Assembly: GCA_020249005.1 (NCBI GenBank)
Contig: JADCGN010000084.1
Span: forward strand, 1 to 13,095
Direction: 5' to 3'
Length of the DNA stretch: 13,095 bases
Origin: Alphaproteobacteria bacterium
Lineage (GTDB): Bacteria; Pseudomonadota; Alphaproteobacteria; UBA2136; UBA6156
Shown here piece by piece: positions 5,397 through 13,095 of the stretch. The notes under the pieces were generated by a model. That model saw only the letters and a list, made by a program, of their open reading frames with translations. It was not told where the DNA came from and ran no database searches. Position numbers and translations under genes: made by a program. Position 1 is the stretch's first letter. Every line of letters begins with the position of its first letter.

Positions 5397-6674
5397 ATGC
5401 GCCGTAGCCACCTGTTCCTCAAAACCCGCAAAGAGATTTCCAAAGAAGAAGTCTCCCGCAATGCCCAGCTGCTCACCCGCGGCAGTTATGTCAATCAGGT
5501 GATGGCCGGGGTGTACAGCTACCTGCCGCTGGGGCTGCGGGTGCTCACCAAAATTGAACAAATCGTGCGCGAGGAAATGAACGCCATCGGCAGCCAGGAA
5601 GTGCTGATGCCCGCGCTTCATCCGCGCGAGATTTGGGACGTGACCGGCCGCTGGGATAAGGTGGACGTATTGTTTAAGCTGAAGGGCGCGGGCGACCGCG
5701 ACCTGGCGCTCGGCCCCACCCATGAGGAGGTGGTGACGCCGTTGGCCAGCACCGTCATCAACAGCTACCGCGATTTGCCGCAGGCGGTGTACCACATTCA
5801 AACCAAGTTCCGGAACGAGGCGCGGGCCAAATCGGGCTTGCTGCGCGGGCGCGAATTCCGCATGAAGGACCTGTACAGCTTCCATACCACGCAAGAGGAT
5901 CTTGATACCTTCTATGACCGTGTGATGGCCGCCTACATGAAGATCTACCGCCGCATTGGTTTGGGCGAGCGGACGCTGATCACCTATGCCTCGGGCGGCG
6001 TGTTCAGCAAGTATAGTCACGAGTTCCAAACCCTGACCGACAGCGGCGAGGACGTGGTGTATGCCATCCCCGGCACAACCGAGGTGCTGGGGGTGCAGGA
6101 GCGCTTCGCGATCAACAGCGAAATCATCGACGACCAGGAGGCGTTGCGCGGCATCCTGCCCAATTACCAGCCTGGCGATGAGCAGAAGCTGGTACAGCAC
6201 AAAACCATCGAGGTGGGCAACATCTTCAAGTTGGGCACACGCTTCAGCAGCGCCTGCGGGCTGACCTTTGCGGATAAGGATGGCAAGCCGCAGCACCCCA
6301 TCATGGGCTGTTACGGCATCGGCCCCAGCCGTATGATGGGCACGATTGCCGAAATCTTGAGCGATGAAAAAGGCCTAATTTGGCCGGAAGAGGTGGCACC
6401 CTACAAGGTGAACCTGCTGAACCTGAAAGCCAGCGACGCCACCACCACGCAAGCGGCCGATGCGCTGTACGACACGCTGCAGCGCGCGGGGGTTGAGGTG
6501 CTTTACGACGACCGCGACGTTTCGGCCGGGGAAAAGTTTGCCGACGCCGACCTGCTGGGCTGCCCGTGGCAGGCCGTGGTGGGCCCCAAGGGTGCGGAAA
6601 AAGGCGTGGTGGAGTGGGCCAACCGCCGCACCGGTGCCAAGCAAGAACTGCCCGTGGGCCAGTGGCCATGGTAA
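5397..6674 (+). CDS. proS: Prolyl-tRNA synthetase, short form without editing insertion
   Basis: A 425-residue class II synthetase that charges tRNA-Pro in the cytoplasm. The catalytic core has MAGVYSYLPLGLRVL (36-50), motif 1 around IGSQEVLMPALHP (64-76), the THE substrate loop (108-110), motif 2 as FRNEAR...GREFRMKDLYSFH (138-163) and motif 3 as GCYGIGPSRMMG (304-315). The anticodon-binding domain covers about 335-420. The roughly 180-residue INS editing domain of E. coli ProRS (572 residues) is absent between motifs 2 and 3. This is the usual form in alphaproteobacteria, so mischarged Ala-tRNA-Pro must be cleared by a separate factor if at all. The ATG at 5397 fits the family N-terminus, and GAGAGAG near 5377-5383 is the likely ribosome-binding site. 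A two-way terminator follows. Confidence 0.96.
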   Translation: MRRSHLFLKTRKEISKEEVSRNAQLLTRGSYVNQVMAGVYSYLPLGLRVLTKIEQIVREEMNAIGSQEVLMPALHPREIWDVTGRWDKVDVLFKLKGAGDRDLALGPTHEEVVTPLASTVINSYRDLPQAVYHIQTKFRNEARAKSGLLRGREFRMKDLYSFHTTQEDLDTFYDRVMAAYMKIYRRIGLGERTLITYASGGVFSKYSHEFQTLTDSGEDVVYAIPGTTEVLGVQERFAINSEIIDDQEALRGILPNYQPGDEQKLVQHKTIEVGNIFKLGTRFSSACGLTFADKDGKPQHPIMGCYGIGPSRMMGTIAEILSDEKGLIWPEEVAPYKVNLLNLKASDATTTQAADALYDTLQRAGVEVLYDDRDVSAGEKFADADLLGCPWQAVVGPKGAEKGVVEWANRRTGAKQELPVGQWPW

Positions 6675-6700
6675 CCGGCAACCGCCTCCATATCAACGTA

Positions 6701-6725
6701 AAGGGCCCCGTACCACGGGGCCCTT
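6701..6725. terminator. Bidirectional intrinsic terminator after proS
   Basis: A perfect 10-bp stem, AAGGGCCCCG (6701-6710) and CGGGGCCCTT (6716-6725), with the 5-nt loop TACCA. It lies 26 nt after the proS stop and overlaps the stop codon of the convergent gene on the minus strand (6724-6726). The U-tracts are short, so efficiency is uncertain. Confidence 0.75.
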
Positions 6726-6966
6726 AAGCTTCGCAAAAATCTGTCACCGGCAGATTCACGGCGTACCATTCCCCCTGCACCTGCCAGTAAACCCGGGCAT
6801 GCCATTGCTGGGTGGCGGGTTCAAAGTAAACCTCGCCCACCCGGCCCACGCGTTGGGGGTGGATCAGCAGTTGTTCGGCCCGGGCGCGTTGGCTTGCCGA
6901 GGTGATGTTCTCACTGCGGTTCAGCCTGACCGGCCGGCCCGTGTGCAACCAGCGGGGGATGTTCAT
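6724..6966 (-). CDS. Small protein of unknown function, 80 residues
   Basis: The ATG at 6966 overlaps the TGA of the preceding gene as ATGA, the classic sign of translational coupling, and this decides the start over a longer open frame. The protein has no membrane segment or signal peptide. It begins with TGRPVRL (9-15) and has alternating hydrophobic strands such as RVGRVGEVYF (residues 44-53) and WHARVYWQV (60-68). It looks like a small beta-barrel (SH3-like) protein, but this is only a visual impression. I do not recognise the family. Its coupling to the next protein suggests they act together or as subunits of one complex. Confidence 0.7.
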   Translation of the reverse strand: MNIPRWLHTGRPVRLNRSENITSASQRARAEQLLIHPQRVGRVGEVYFEPATQQWHARVYWQVQGEWYAVNLPVTDFCEA

Positions 6967-7229
6967 GCTGGCACCAGTTGGCTCAACGGCACCCGGAAGC
7001 GGTTGGGGACGTGCTCGAAGGTGATGATGGCGCCCCGCCACCGATAGCCAATCGGGTAACGAAGTTCCTTCGCTTTGCCGCCGTTGGGCAGCGTTTTGTA
7101 CTCGTGGTCACGCTCCACTTCCATCACGGTGGCCACCAACTCGGCGTAGGGCTGAAGAATACCCGTTGCACAAGCCTCGGGGCGTACACGCACTTTCTGC
7201 CCCACTTTGGGCACGAATTCGTTTGTCAT
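6963..7229 (-). CDS. Small protein of unknown function, 88 residues
   Basis: The ATG at 7229 is chosen because GAGGAGT stands at ideal distance before it. The open frame runs further upstream, but into the promoter. The protein begins NEFVPKVGQKVRVRPEA and ends RWRGAIITFEHVPNRFRVPLSQL, with central strands VATVMEVER. The GxKVRV opening and the final FRVPLSQL resemble SH3-like or KOW-type barrels, again only by eye. It is basic and cytoplasmic, with no transmembrane segment. It is the first of a two-gene minus-strand unit, diverging from lolC with 88 nt between them. I do not know its function. Confidence 0.78.
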   Translation of the reverse strand: MTNEFVPKVGQKVRVRPEACATGILQPYAELVATVMEVERDHEYKTLPNGGKAKELRYPIGYRWRGAIITFEHVPNRFRVPLSQLVPA

Positions 7230-7259
7230 GAGACACTCCTCTGAAGAAACGGAAAAGTT

Positions 7260-7294
7260 AAGTGTATCCACACACTTCGGCTGGCCTTTGTCAA
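7260..7294 (-). promoter_or_regulatory. Promoter with overlapping palindrome for the two small genes
   Basis: On the minus strand a perfect -35 TTGACA lies at 7294-7289. The -10 region 17-18 nt further (GTGGAT or TGGATA, 7271-7265) is a weak match. It is covered by a perfect inverted repeat, AAGTGT (7260-7265), 6-bp spacer, ACACTT (7272-7277). A weak -10 under a palindrome suggests a regulated promoter. The regulator is not known. Confidence 0.5.
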
Positions 7295-7317
7295 GCGGGT
7301 GTGATAGGCAAGGGCCC

Positions 7318-8556
7318 ATGTCGTTCACCTCCCAAATTGTGCGTCGCTACCTGGGTGCCCGTCGTGGCTTTACCAAGGCGGTGACGATCTTTTCCGTGTT
7401 GGGGATTGCCCTGGGTGTGGCCGCCTTGCTGGTGGTGCTGGCGGTGATGAGCGGCTTCCGCGCCGAGTTGATGAGCCGCATCTTGGGGGTTTCCGGCCAC
7501 GCGCAGCTGGAAGTGGCGGGCCTTGAAACCGCCCAAGCAACCCAGCTGGCGGCCGAGCTGCGCCGGATTCCGGGCATCACCGAAGCCATGCCTTACGTCA
7601 CGGGGCAGGTGTTGGTCAGTGCCGGGGGGCGGGCCACCGGGGCGTTTGTGCGGGGCATTCCCACGCTGCCGCCTGCGATTGCGGCAGGAACCTTAGGCGC
7701 CACTGGTAAGCTGACTGAAATCCCCACCGGTGACGTGTTGTTAGGACAGGGGCTGGCCAGCGCCTTGGGGGTGCTGCCGGGGATGGACGTGACCCTGCTG
7801 GCCCCGCAAGGCGCCCGTACACCCTTTGGCTTTGTGCCGCGTGCCATGGGCTACCCGGTGGGCGGCACCTTCAGTGTGGGCATGGTGCAGATCGATAGCG
7901 GCCTGGTGTTACTTGGGTTGGCCGATGCCCAGGCCTTCCTGCGCCGGGGCAACGGGGTGGATGCGCTGGAGCTGCGCGTCGCCGACCCCGAAGAGATTGA
8001 AGCGCTGACCCCCGCCATCTTCACTGCCGCCCAACGCTATGCCGAGGCGCCGGATATTAGTCTGACGCCCTGGACCGTCAGCAACGGCGAGTTCTTCCGT
8101 GCGCTGCAGGTGGAGCGCGTGACGATGTTCATTATTCTTTCGCTGATTGTGCTGGTGGCGGCGTTTAACATCATCACCGGGCAGATGATGCTGGTGAACG
8201 ATAAGCTGGCCGACATCGCCATCCTGCGCACCATGGGTGCCACCCAAGGGCAAATCCGCCGCATCTTCCTTTACAACGGCCTGCTGTTGGGGGGCTTAGG
8301 CACCGCCGCCGGCACCGCCCTTGGCTTGGTGATTATCTTTAACATGACGGCGGTGGTGAACGGTATCCGCGCGCTGTTCGGCATCGACCTCTTCCCCCGC
8401 GATGTGTACTTTCTTTCCGAATTGCCGGGGCGGCTGTCACCGCTTGATCTCACCGCCGTGCTTGCGATGGCGCTCGGCCTAACCCTGCTGGCCAGCCTGT
8501 ATCCGGCCTGGCGGGCCAGCCGGTTTCATCCTGTGGAGTTACTGCGCCGTGGCTAA
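7318..8556 (+). CDS. lolC: LolC/LolE-family lipoprotein-releasing permease
   Basis: A 412-residue inner-membrane subunit of the ABC transporter that extracts lipoproteins from the inner membrane and hands them to LolA for delivery to the outer membrane. The topology is the family's: TM1 about 22-45, a large periplasmic domain (46-265), then TM2 267-292, TM3 317-343 and TM4 376-397. A coupling segment ADIAILRTMGAT (298-309) is typical of the MacB/FtsX-type permeases, and the protein ends YPAWRASRFHPVELLRRG. The ATG at 7318 fits the family start (TSQIVRRYLGARR). Many alphaproteobacteria carry a single such permease that works as a homodimer, so the LolC versus LolE label is arbitrary. It overlaps lolD by 8 nt. 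Confidence 0.95.
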   Translation: MSFTSQIVRRYLGARRGFTKAVTIFSVLGIALGVAALLVVLAVMSGFRAELMSRILGVSGHAQLEVAGLETAQATQLAAELRRIPGITEAMPYVTGQVLVSAGGRATGAFVRGIPTLPPAIAAGTLGATGKLTEIPTGDVLLGQGLASALGVLPGMDVTLLAPQGARTPFGFVPRAMGYPVGGTFSVGMVQIDSGLVLLGLADAQAFLRRGNGVDALELRVADPEEIEALTPAIFTAAQRYAEAPDISLTPWTVSNGEFFRALQVERVTMFIILSLIVLVAAFNIITGQMMLVNDKLADIAILRTMGATQGQIRRIFLYNGLLLGGLGTAAGTALGLVIIFNMTAVVNGIRALFGIDLFPRDVYFLSELPGRLSPLDLTAVLAMALGLTLLASLYPAWRASRFHPVELLRRG

Positions 8557-9283
8557 TCTGCTCGCCCTGGAAGGCATCACCCGCCATTTTGGCGAAACCC
8601 AGATTCTGAGCGGGGTGGACTTAACCCTGCAACCCGGCGAAGCGGTGGCGATTGTTGGCCCCAGCGGCAGCGGTAAGAGCACGCTGTTGCATGTGGCGGG
8701 CTTGCTGGATGTACCCAACCACGGCCGCGTGGTGCTGAACGGCCAAGACACCGCGCGCTTGAGCGACGACGCTCGCGCCCAGCGCCGCAACCAAACCTGC
8801 GGCTTTGTGTACCAGTTCCACCATTTGCTGCGCGAATTCACCGCGCTGGAAAACGTGGTGCTGCCTGCCAGCATAGGTGGTCAACAGCCCGATCTGGCCC
8901 GCGCCAAAAACTTGCTGGCAGCCGTGGGCCTGGGGCACCGCCTGCACCATCTTCCCACCCAACTTTCGGGCGGCGAACAACAGCGGGTGGCCATCGCCCG
9001 CGCGCTGATGAACCGCCCCGCGCTGCTGCTGGCCGATGAGCCCACCGGCAACCTCGACCCCCACACCGCCGAGGCCGTAACCGATTTGTTGTTTCAGCTC
9101 ATCGCCCAAGAAGGCATGGCGGCGTTGATCGTGACCCACAACCCCGCCTTGGCGGCGCGTTGCCACCGGGTGTTGACCATGCAGGAAGGGCATTTGGTGC
9201 CCAGCGTCGTCAAGCCCGCAACCGGCAAAAAACCGCGCGTGGCTGCTGCCAAAAAATCCACCGTCCACCGCCGCCAGTCCTAG
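8549..9283 (+). CDS. lolD: LolD lipoprotein-releasing ABC transporter ATPase
   Basis: A 244-residue ATP-binding subunit partnering the LolC/E permease. It has Walker A GPSGSGKST (37-45), the Q-loop at Gln89, signature LSGGEQQRVAIARAL (139-153), Walker B LLLADEPTGNLD (159-170) and the switch His197 in VTHN. The start is a GTG at 8549 inside the last codons of the permease gene, giving an 8-nt overlap and translational coupling. No better start is near, and the N-terminus ALEGITRHFGE is family-like. The last 20 or so residues (about 223-244) form a Lys/Arg-rich tail beyond the usual family end, possibly disordered. Length is slightly above the common 225-235. Confidence 0.96.
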   Translation: MANLLALEGITRHFGETQILSGVDLTLQPGEAVAIVGPSGSGKSTLLHVAGLLDVPNHGRVVLNGQDTARLSDDARAQRRNQTCGFVYQFHHLLREFTALENVVLPASIGGQQPDLARAKNLLAAVGLGHRLHHLPTQLSGGEQQRVAIARALMNRPALLLADEPTGNLDPHTAEAVTDLLFQLIAQEGMAALIVTHNPALAARCHRVLTMQEGHLVPSVVKPATGKKPRVAAAKKSTVHRRQS

Positions 9284-9316
9284 CGGCTTGGGCTTGGCTT
9301 TGCTAGGCTGCCGGGT

Positions 9317-12300
9317 ATGGGGGTGCCATTCATTCCGCTCACGGTCAAGAGCAGCTTTTCGCTGCTGGAAGGCATGCTGCCGGTCAAAAAATTGGCCAAG
9401 GCCGCCGCGGCCGCCGGCTACCCAGCCATGGGGCTCACCGAACTGGGCAACCTCTTTTCCGCCGCCGAGGCCAGCAAGCACCTCGCCGCCGCCGGCGTGC
9501 AACCCATTTTGGGGTGCGAGCTGCCGGTGCTTGGCCTGCCGCAGGAAGGCGTGCTGGGGCGCGAGACCATCGGCTTTCTTACCCTGCTGGTGCAAAATGA
9601 AGCGGGCTGGCGCAACCTCGCCACCCTGGTGAGCGAAAGCCAGCAACGCAAGCTGACCCATGGCGACGCCGCGGTGGCTTTGCCTCGGGTGCTGGAATTA
9701 CACCACGGCTTACTGGTCATGACTGGCGCCTACGGCCGCGGCTGGGCCGCGTTGGGCGAACGCCAAGGCCGCCTCGGTGACTTTTTAGAGCCGTTGCGGC
9801 AAACCTTCGCCGACCGTTGTTACCTGCAGCTGGAACGCCATGGCTGGCCAAGCGGCACACCCCAGCAGGCCGAAGAACACCAGCTGGAAGCCGCGCTGCG
9901 CGCGTATGCGGTGGCCCATACGTTGCCGTTGGTGGCGAGCAACGACACCCGCTTCGGTCAGCCCGAGGATTTGGAAGCCTTTGAGGTGTTGGTGGCGATT
10001 GGCGACAGCACCACGCTGAATGACCCCCACCGCCGCCGCTTCACCCCGCAGCACGCCTTGCCCAAGCCTGCCGCCATCGCCGCCCGCTTTGCCGACTTGC
10101 CCGAAGCCTTGGCCAACAGCGTGGCCATTGCCAAGCGCTGCGCCTTCCTGTTGCCGCAAGTCAGCGTCAAGCAAATGTACATGCCCAAGTGGGAATTCGG
10201 TTGGGAAGGCGATGACCAACTGCCGCCCGACCCCGCCATGCCGGTCGATCAGGTCATCCGCCGCATGGCCGAAAGTGGTTTGAAGCGCCGTTTGGAGCAG
10301 GTGGTGTACCCAGGCCTAGCCGACGAGGCCGCCCGGGCCGCCGCCAAGGAAAAATACTTCGCCCAGTTGGATTACGAGCTTGGCATCATCAACCGCATGG
10401 GGTTTGATGGCTACTTCCTGATTACGTCGGACTTCATCCGCTGGGCCAAAGGGCAGGGGATTCCGGTGGGCCCTGGCCGCGGCAGCGGCGCGGGCAGCGT
10501 GGTGGCTTGGGCGCTTTCGATCACCGACCTCGACCCCATCCGCTGGGAACTCTACTTCGAGCGCTTCCTCAACCCCGAACGCGTCAGTCTGCCCGATTTC
10601 GACGTGGACTTTTGCCAAGACCGCCGCGACGAGGTCATCGCCTACGTGCGCCGCCGCTACGGCGCCGAACGCGTGGCACACATCATCACCTTCGGCACAC
10701 TGAAGGCCAAGGCCTGCTTGCGCGATGTCGGCCGGGTGCTGGGCTTGGGCTACAGCTGGGTGGGGCAGGTGGCCGGGCTGATTCCCGACGGCGCCAACCC
10801 GCCGCCCATCGCCGAGGTATTGAAAGAAGATGAACGCCTGCAAGCCCGCTACGAAGCCGAAGACGATGTGAAACGCTTGGTCGATACCGCATTGAAGCTG
10901 GAAGGTTGCTACCGCCACGCCAGCACCCACGCCGCCGGGGTGATCATCGCCGACCGCCCGATCCACGAAGTCTGTGGCCTGTATGTCGACCCGCGCAGCC
11001 CGATGCCTGTCACCCAGTTTGCGATGGGGGACGCCGAGTACGCCGGGCTGGTGAAGTTCGACTTCTTGGGCCTGAAAACCCTTTCGATTATCCGCGCCGC
11101 CGAAACCATGGTGAAACAACGGCATGATCCGCAGTTTGACATTGCCAGCGTGCCGCTGGATGACGAACCCACCTACGCCATGTTGCAGCGGGGCGAAACC
11201 TTGGGCGTGTTCCAAATTGAAGGGGCGGGGATGACCGACCTCTGCAAAAAGATGGGCGCCGACAGTCTGGAATCGCTAAGCGCGATGATTTCGCTCTACC
11301 GCCCCGGGCCGATGGATCTCATCCCGCAATATTTGCTGGTGCGCAGCGGTAAGGCCGCGCCCGACTACCCCCACCCGCTGCTGGAAGAGACCCTCAGGAT
11401 TTCTTACGGCATTGCCATCTACCAAGAACAGGTGATGCAGATGGCCCGCATCCTGGCTGGCTACACACTGGGCGCTGCCGACATGCTGCGCCGTGCGATG
11501 GGCAAAAAGAAGCCCGAGGAAATGGCCAAGGAAAAGCAGAAGTTTATTGCCGGTGCATGGGAACACCACCAAATCGATGAGGCCAACGCCACCCGCATTT
11601 TCGGCTTGATGGAAACCTTTGCGGGCTACGGCTTCAACAAGGCCCACAGCATGGCCTACGCGTTGATTGCCTATCACACCGCGTATCTCAAAGCCCATTA
11701 TCCGGCCGAATTCATGGCCGCCACCATGACGTACGACCGCGGCAATCAGGAAAAGATCGCGAAGTCCCGCAGCGACCTTGCCCCGCTCAAGATTCAGCTG
11801 CTGCCGCCCGACGTCAACCGTAGCGGCGTGTTCTTCACGGTGGAAGAGGGGCACATCCGCCATGCCCTGAGCGCCTTGAAAGGTGCGGGCGAAGAGGCGA
11901 TGAGCCAACTGGTGCACGAGCGCACCACCAAGGGGCCCTACCAGGATATCTGGGATGCGTTAGCCCGCCTGGGCCCGCAAGTGCTGAACAAGCGTCAGCT
12001 GGATGTGCTGATCAAAGCCGGGGCGTTCGATGCGCTGGAACCCAACCGCGCGTGGCTGTTTGCCAACCTGGAACCTCTTTCAGCCTATGCTGTTGCCGCC
12101 GCCGACGCCGCCAGCAGCGGCCAAGCCTCGCTGTTCGGCGGCGCCGATGGCCCGCCCGACCCAGCACCGTATTTGGCCAGCTGCAAGGCCACGCCCCCAT
12201 GGCCGGCGTTGGAACAATTGCAGTATGAAGCCGAAGCGGTGGGGTTCTATCTTTCCGCGCACCCGCTGGAAGCCTTCGCCGCCGAACTGGCCAAGTTGCC

Positions 12301-12817
12301 GGGGCTGAAGCCGTTGGCCGAGTTGGAAGCCTTTGCCCACAATGGGGGCGGTACCTGCAAAGTGGCCGCCTTGGTGCATGCGGTGCGGGAAATTAAAACC
12401 AAGAGCGGTAACCGCATGGCGGCGCTGACGGTCTCCGACACCTCGGCACAAAGCGAGCTGGTGTTGTTCCCTGAAGCCTATACCAACTTCGGCACGCTGG
12501 TGAGCAACTTGAACACGCCGTTGCTGTTTAGCCTGAAGGTGAGCTTTGAAGGCGACCGCCTCCGCCAGGTGGTGGAAGGCGTGAAGCCGCTGGAAAGCTT
12601 GGTGGCCGACCGCCGCGAACTGCTGATTGAGGTGGAAAACCCCGCCGCCATGCCGCAGCTGCAAAGCCTGCTACAGGGGGCCGCGCAAGGGCCCACCACC
12701 ATCATGCTGAAATTGCCCAGCAGCATGGGCGCCGCCACCGTACGGCTGCCCCAGCAATTGCGGCTTTCCTCACCGCTCTTGGCCAATCTGCGCGGGGTGC
12801 AAGGCGTACGATTGTAA
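9317..12817 (+). CDS. dnaE: DNA polymerase III alpha subunit
   Basis: The 1166-residue replicative polymerase subunit (E. coli DnaE has 1160). The N-terminal PHP domain (about 5-270) has lost the metal-binding HxH: the position reads T9-V-K11, so proofreading by this domain is not expected. The polymerase core shows GPGRGSGAGSVVAW, then PDFDVDF with acidic residues 427, 429 and 431, and KFDFLGL with Asp582, the third catalytic acid. A helix-hairpin-helix section follows. QASLF (936-940) matches the clamp-binding motif. An OB-fold lies at about 1010-1100 (CKVAALVHAVREIKTKSG). The ATG at 9317 fits the FIPLTVKSSFSLLEG start. It follows lolD by 33 nt with no clear promoter or strong ribosome-binding site, so it may be co-transcribed with lolCD. 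That order is common in alphaproteobacteria. Confidence 0.97.
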   Translation: MGVPFIPLTVKSSFSLLEGMLPVKKLAKAAAAAGYPAMGLTELGNLFSAAEASKHLAAAGVQPILGCELPVLGLPQEGVLGRETIGFLTLLVQNEAGWRNLATLVSESQQRKLTHGDAAVALPRVLELHHGLLVMTGAYGRGWAALGERQGRLGDFLEPLRQTFADRCYLQLERHGWPSGTPQQAEEHQLEAALRAYAVAHTLPLVASNDTRFGQPEDLEAFEVLVAIGDSTTLNDPHRRRFTPQHALPKPAAIAARFADLPEALANSVAIAKRCAFLLPQVSVKQMYMPKWEFGWEGDDQLPPDPAMPVDQVIRRMAESGLKRRLEQVVYPGLADEAARAAAKEKYFAQLDYELGIINRMGFDGYFLITSDFIRWAKGQGIPVGPGRGSGAGSVVAWALSITDLDPIRWELYFERFLNPERVSLPDFDVDFCQDRRDEVIAYVRRRYGAERVAHIITFGTLKAKACLRDVGRVLGLGYSWVGQVAGLIPDGANPPPIAEVLKEDERLQARYEAEDDVKRLVDTALKLEGCYRHASTHAAGVIIADRPIHEVCGLYVDPRSPMPVTQFAMGDAEYAGLVKFDFLGLKTLSIIRAAETMVKQRHDPQFDIASVPLDDEPTYAMLQRGETLGVFQIEGAGMTDLCKKMGADSLESLSAMISLYRPGPMDLIPQYLLVRSGKAAPDYPHPLLEETLRISYGIAIYQEQVMQMARILAGYTLGAADMLRRAMGKKKPEEMAKEKQKFIAGAWEHHQIDEANATRIFGLMETFAGYGFNKAHSMAYALIAYHTAYLKAHYPAEFMAATMTYDRGNQEKIAKSRSDLAPLKIQLLPPDVNRSGVFFTVEEGHIRHALSALKGAGEEAMSQLVHERTTKGPYQDIWDALARLGPQVLNKRQLDVLIKAGAFDALEPNRAWLFANLEPLSAYAVAAADAASSGQASLFGGADGPPDPAPYLASCKATPPWPALEQLQYEAEAVGFYLSAHPLEAFAAELAKLPGLKPLAELEAFAHNGGGTCKVAALVHAVREIKTKSGNRMAALTVSDTSAQSELVLFPEAYTNFGTLVSNLNTPLLFSLKVSFEGDRLRQVVEGVKPLESLVADRRELLIEVENPAAMPQLQSLLQGAAQGPTTIMLKLPSSMGAATVRLPQQLRLSSPLLANLRGVQGVRL

Positions 12818-12861
12818 AGGTAAGTCGTTACTTATTTGCCACAGGGTGTGATGTAAGGCGC

Positions 12862-12889
12862 TTGACAGCGTACACAGGCTGCCTAAGTT
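12862..12889 (+). promoter_or_regulatory. Promoter of the final secreted-protein gene
   Basis: TTGACA (12862-12867), a 16-nt spacer and TAAGTT (12884-12889, weak -10). The -10 lies in an inverted repeat, CTGCCT (12879-12884) and AGGCAG (12892-12897), which could be an operator or a short leader hairpin. It is 26 nt before the ATG. Confidence 0.5.
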
Positions 12890-12915
12890 TAAGGCAGAAC
12901 CGAGGATCAAATCTT

Positions 12916-13095
12916 ATGCCGCAAAAACTTACCGCCAAAGCCTGTGTCTTGGCCTTCAGTGCTCTGGCGACGCCTGCTTTGGCGCAAAGCTGGGATGGCC
13001 AAACCTACGTCACTGTGCAAGGCGGCTGGACCCAACAGGAAGACCATGATTTCACCGCGGGCAGCGGCGCCAAAATCAATACCGAAATGAAGGAT
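12916..13095 (+). CDS. Start of a secreted, probably outer-membrane beta-barrel protein (partial)
   Basis: The 60 residues visible begin with a Sec signal peptide: MPQKLTAK, a hydrophobic core, and ATPALA before Gln24, giving a type I cleavage site at 23/24. The mature part starts QSWDGQTYVTVQGGWTQQED. That is the alternating polar/aromatic pattern of a first beta strand in OmpA-like or porin-like barrels, which in alphaproteobacteria often open with a strand of this type. A Shine-Dalgarno-like GAGGA stands at 12902-12906. The gene runs off the window end, so family and length cannot be fixed. Confidence 0.75.
   Translation, partial: MPQKLTAKACVLAFSALATPALAQSWDGQTYVTVQGGWTQQEDHDFTAGSGAKINTEMKD

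Noticed and set aside
8621..9661. 346-residue minus-strand frame opposite lolD and the start of dnaE
   Set aside because: It crosses two certain genes in antisense, is low-complexity in Gly, Ala, Gln and His, and has no start signal.
10316..11917. Minus-strand frames of 299 and 213 residues inside dnaE
   Set aside because: Antisense shadows of a strongly conserved polymerase gene.
12821..12840. TAAGT-CGTT-ACTTA followed by TTT as a terminator of dnaE
   Set aside because: A 5-bp AT-rich stem is too weak to claim as an intrinsic terminator.
1..13095. CRISPR arrays, insertion sequences, long tandem repeats
   Set aside because: None seen. The only notable direct repeat is the tRNA fragment.

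Overview
The window reads as ordinary chromosome of an alphaproteobacterium-like Gram-negative, G+C-rich and densely coded. The reasons are a short prolyl-tRNA synthetase without an inserted editing domain next to lolC-lolD-dnaE, a YmdB-type phosphoesterase next to a NUDIX gene and yebC, and a signal-peptide protein that looks like an outer-membrane barrel. The assignment rests on gene content and order, not on a tree.

Layout. 1-129: structured non-coding sequence, possibly the 3' end of 6S RNA. 130-2306 (+): YmdB-family phosphoesterase, NUDIX hydrolase and YebC/PmpR-like protein, closely spaced. 2377-2520 (+): a 47-residue putative small membrane protein, then a two-way terminator shared with a cold-shock gene on the minus strand (2563-2781) that has a long, hairpin-rich leader. 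2998-5016 (-): a tightly coupled two-gene unit. The first gene encodes an XRE-type helix-turn-helix fused to a full-length RuBisCO large-subunit-like domain. The second encodes a divergent RuBisCO small subunit. 5017-5396: an 18-bp operator-like palindrome, a decayed copy of the 3' half of a tRNA, an intact CAU-anticodon tRNA (-) with its promoter, and the proS leader. 5397-6674 (+): proS and a two-way terminator. 6724-7229 (-): two tiny overlapping genes of unknown function. 7318-9283 (+): lolC and lolD, overlapping. 9317-12817 (+): dnaE. 12916-end (+): start of a secreted, probably outer-membrane, protein.

Main discovery candidate. The 558-residue protein at 3340-5016 aligns by eye along the whole RuBisCO large subunit, without gaps through the carbamylated-lysine loop. 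The active-site lysines, metal ligands and histidines are nevertheless replaced, while the glycines of one phosphate-binding site remain. With a DNA-binding domain at its N-terminus and a small subunit starting 3 nt after its stop codon, it looks like a RuBisCO turned into a transcription factor, perhaps an oligomer that senses a phosphorylated sugar. The palindrome just upstream of its start is a natural candidate operator for autoregulation. No bona fide RuBisCO or other Calvin-cycle gene is in the window, so its targets and ligand are unknown.
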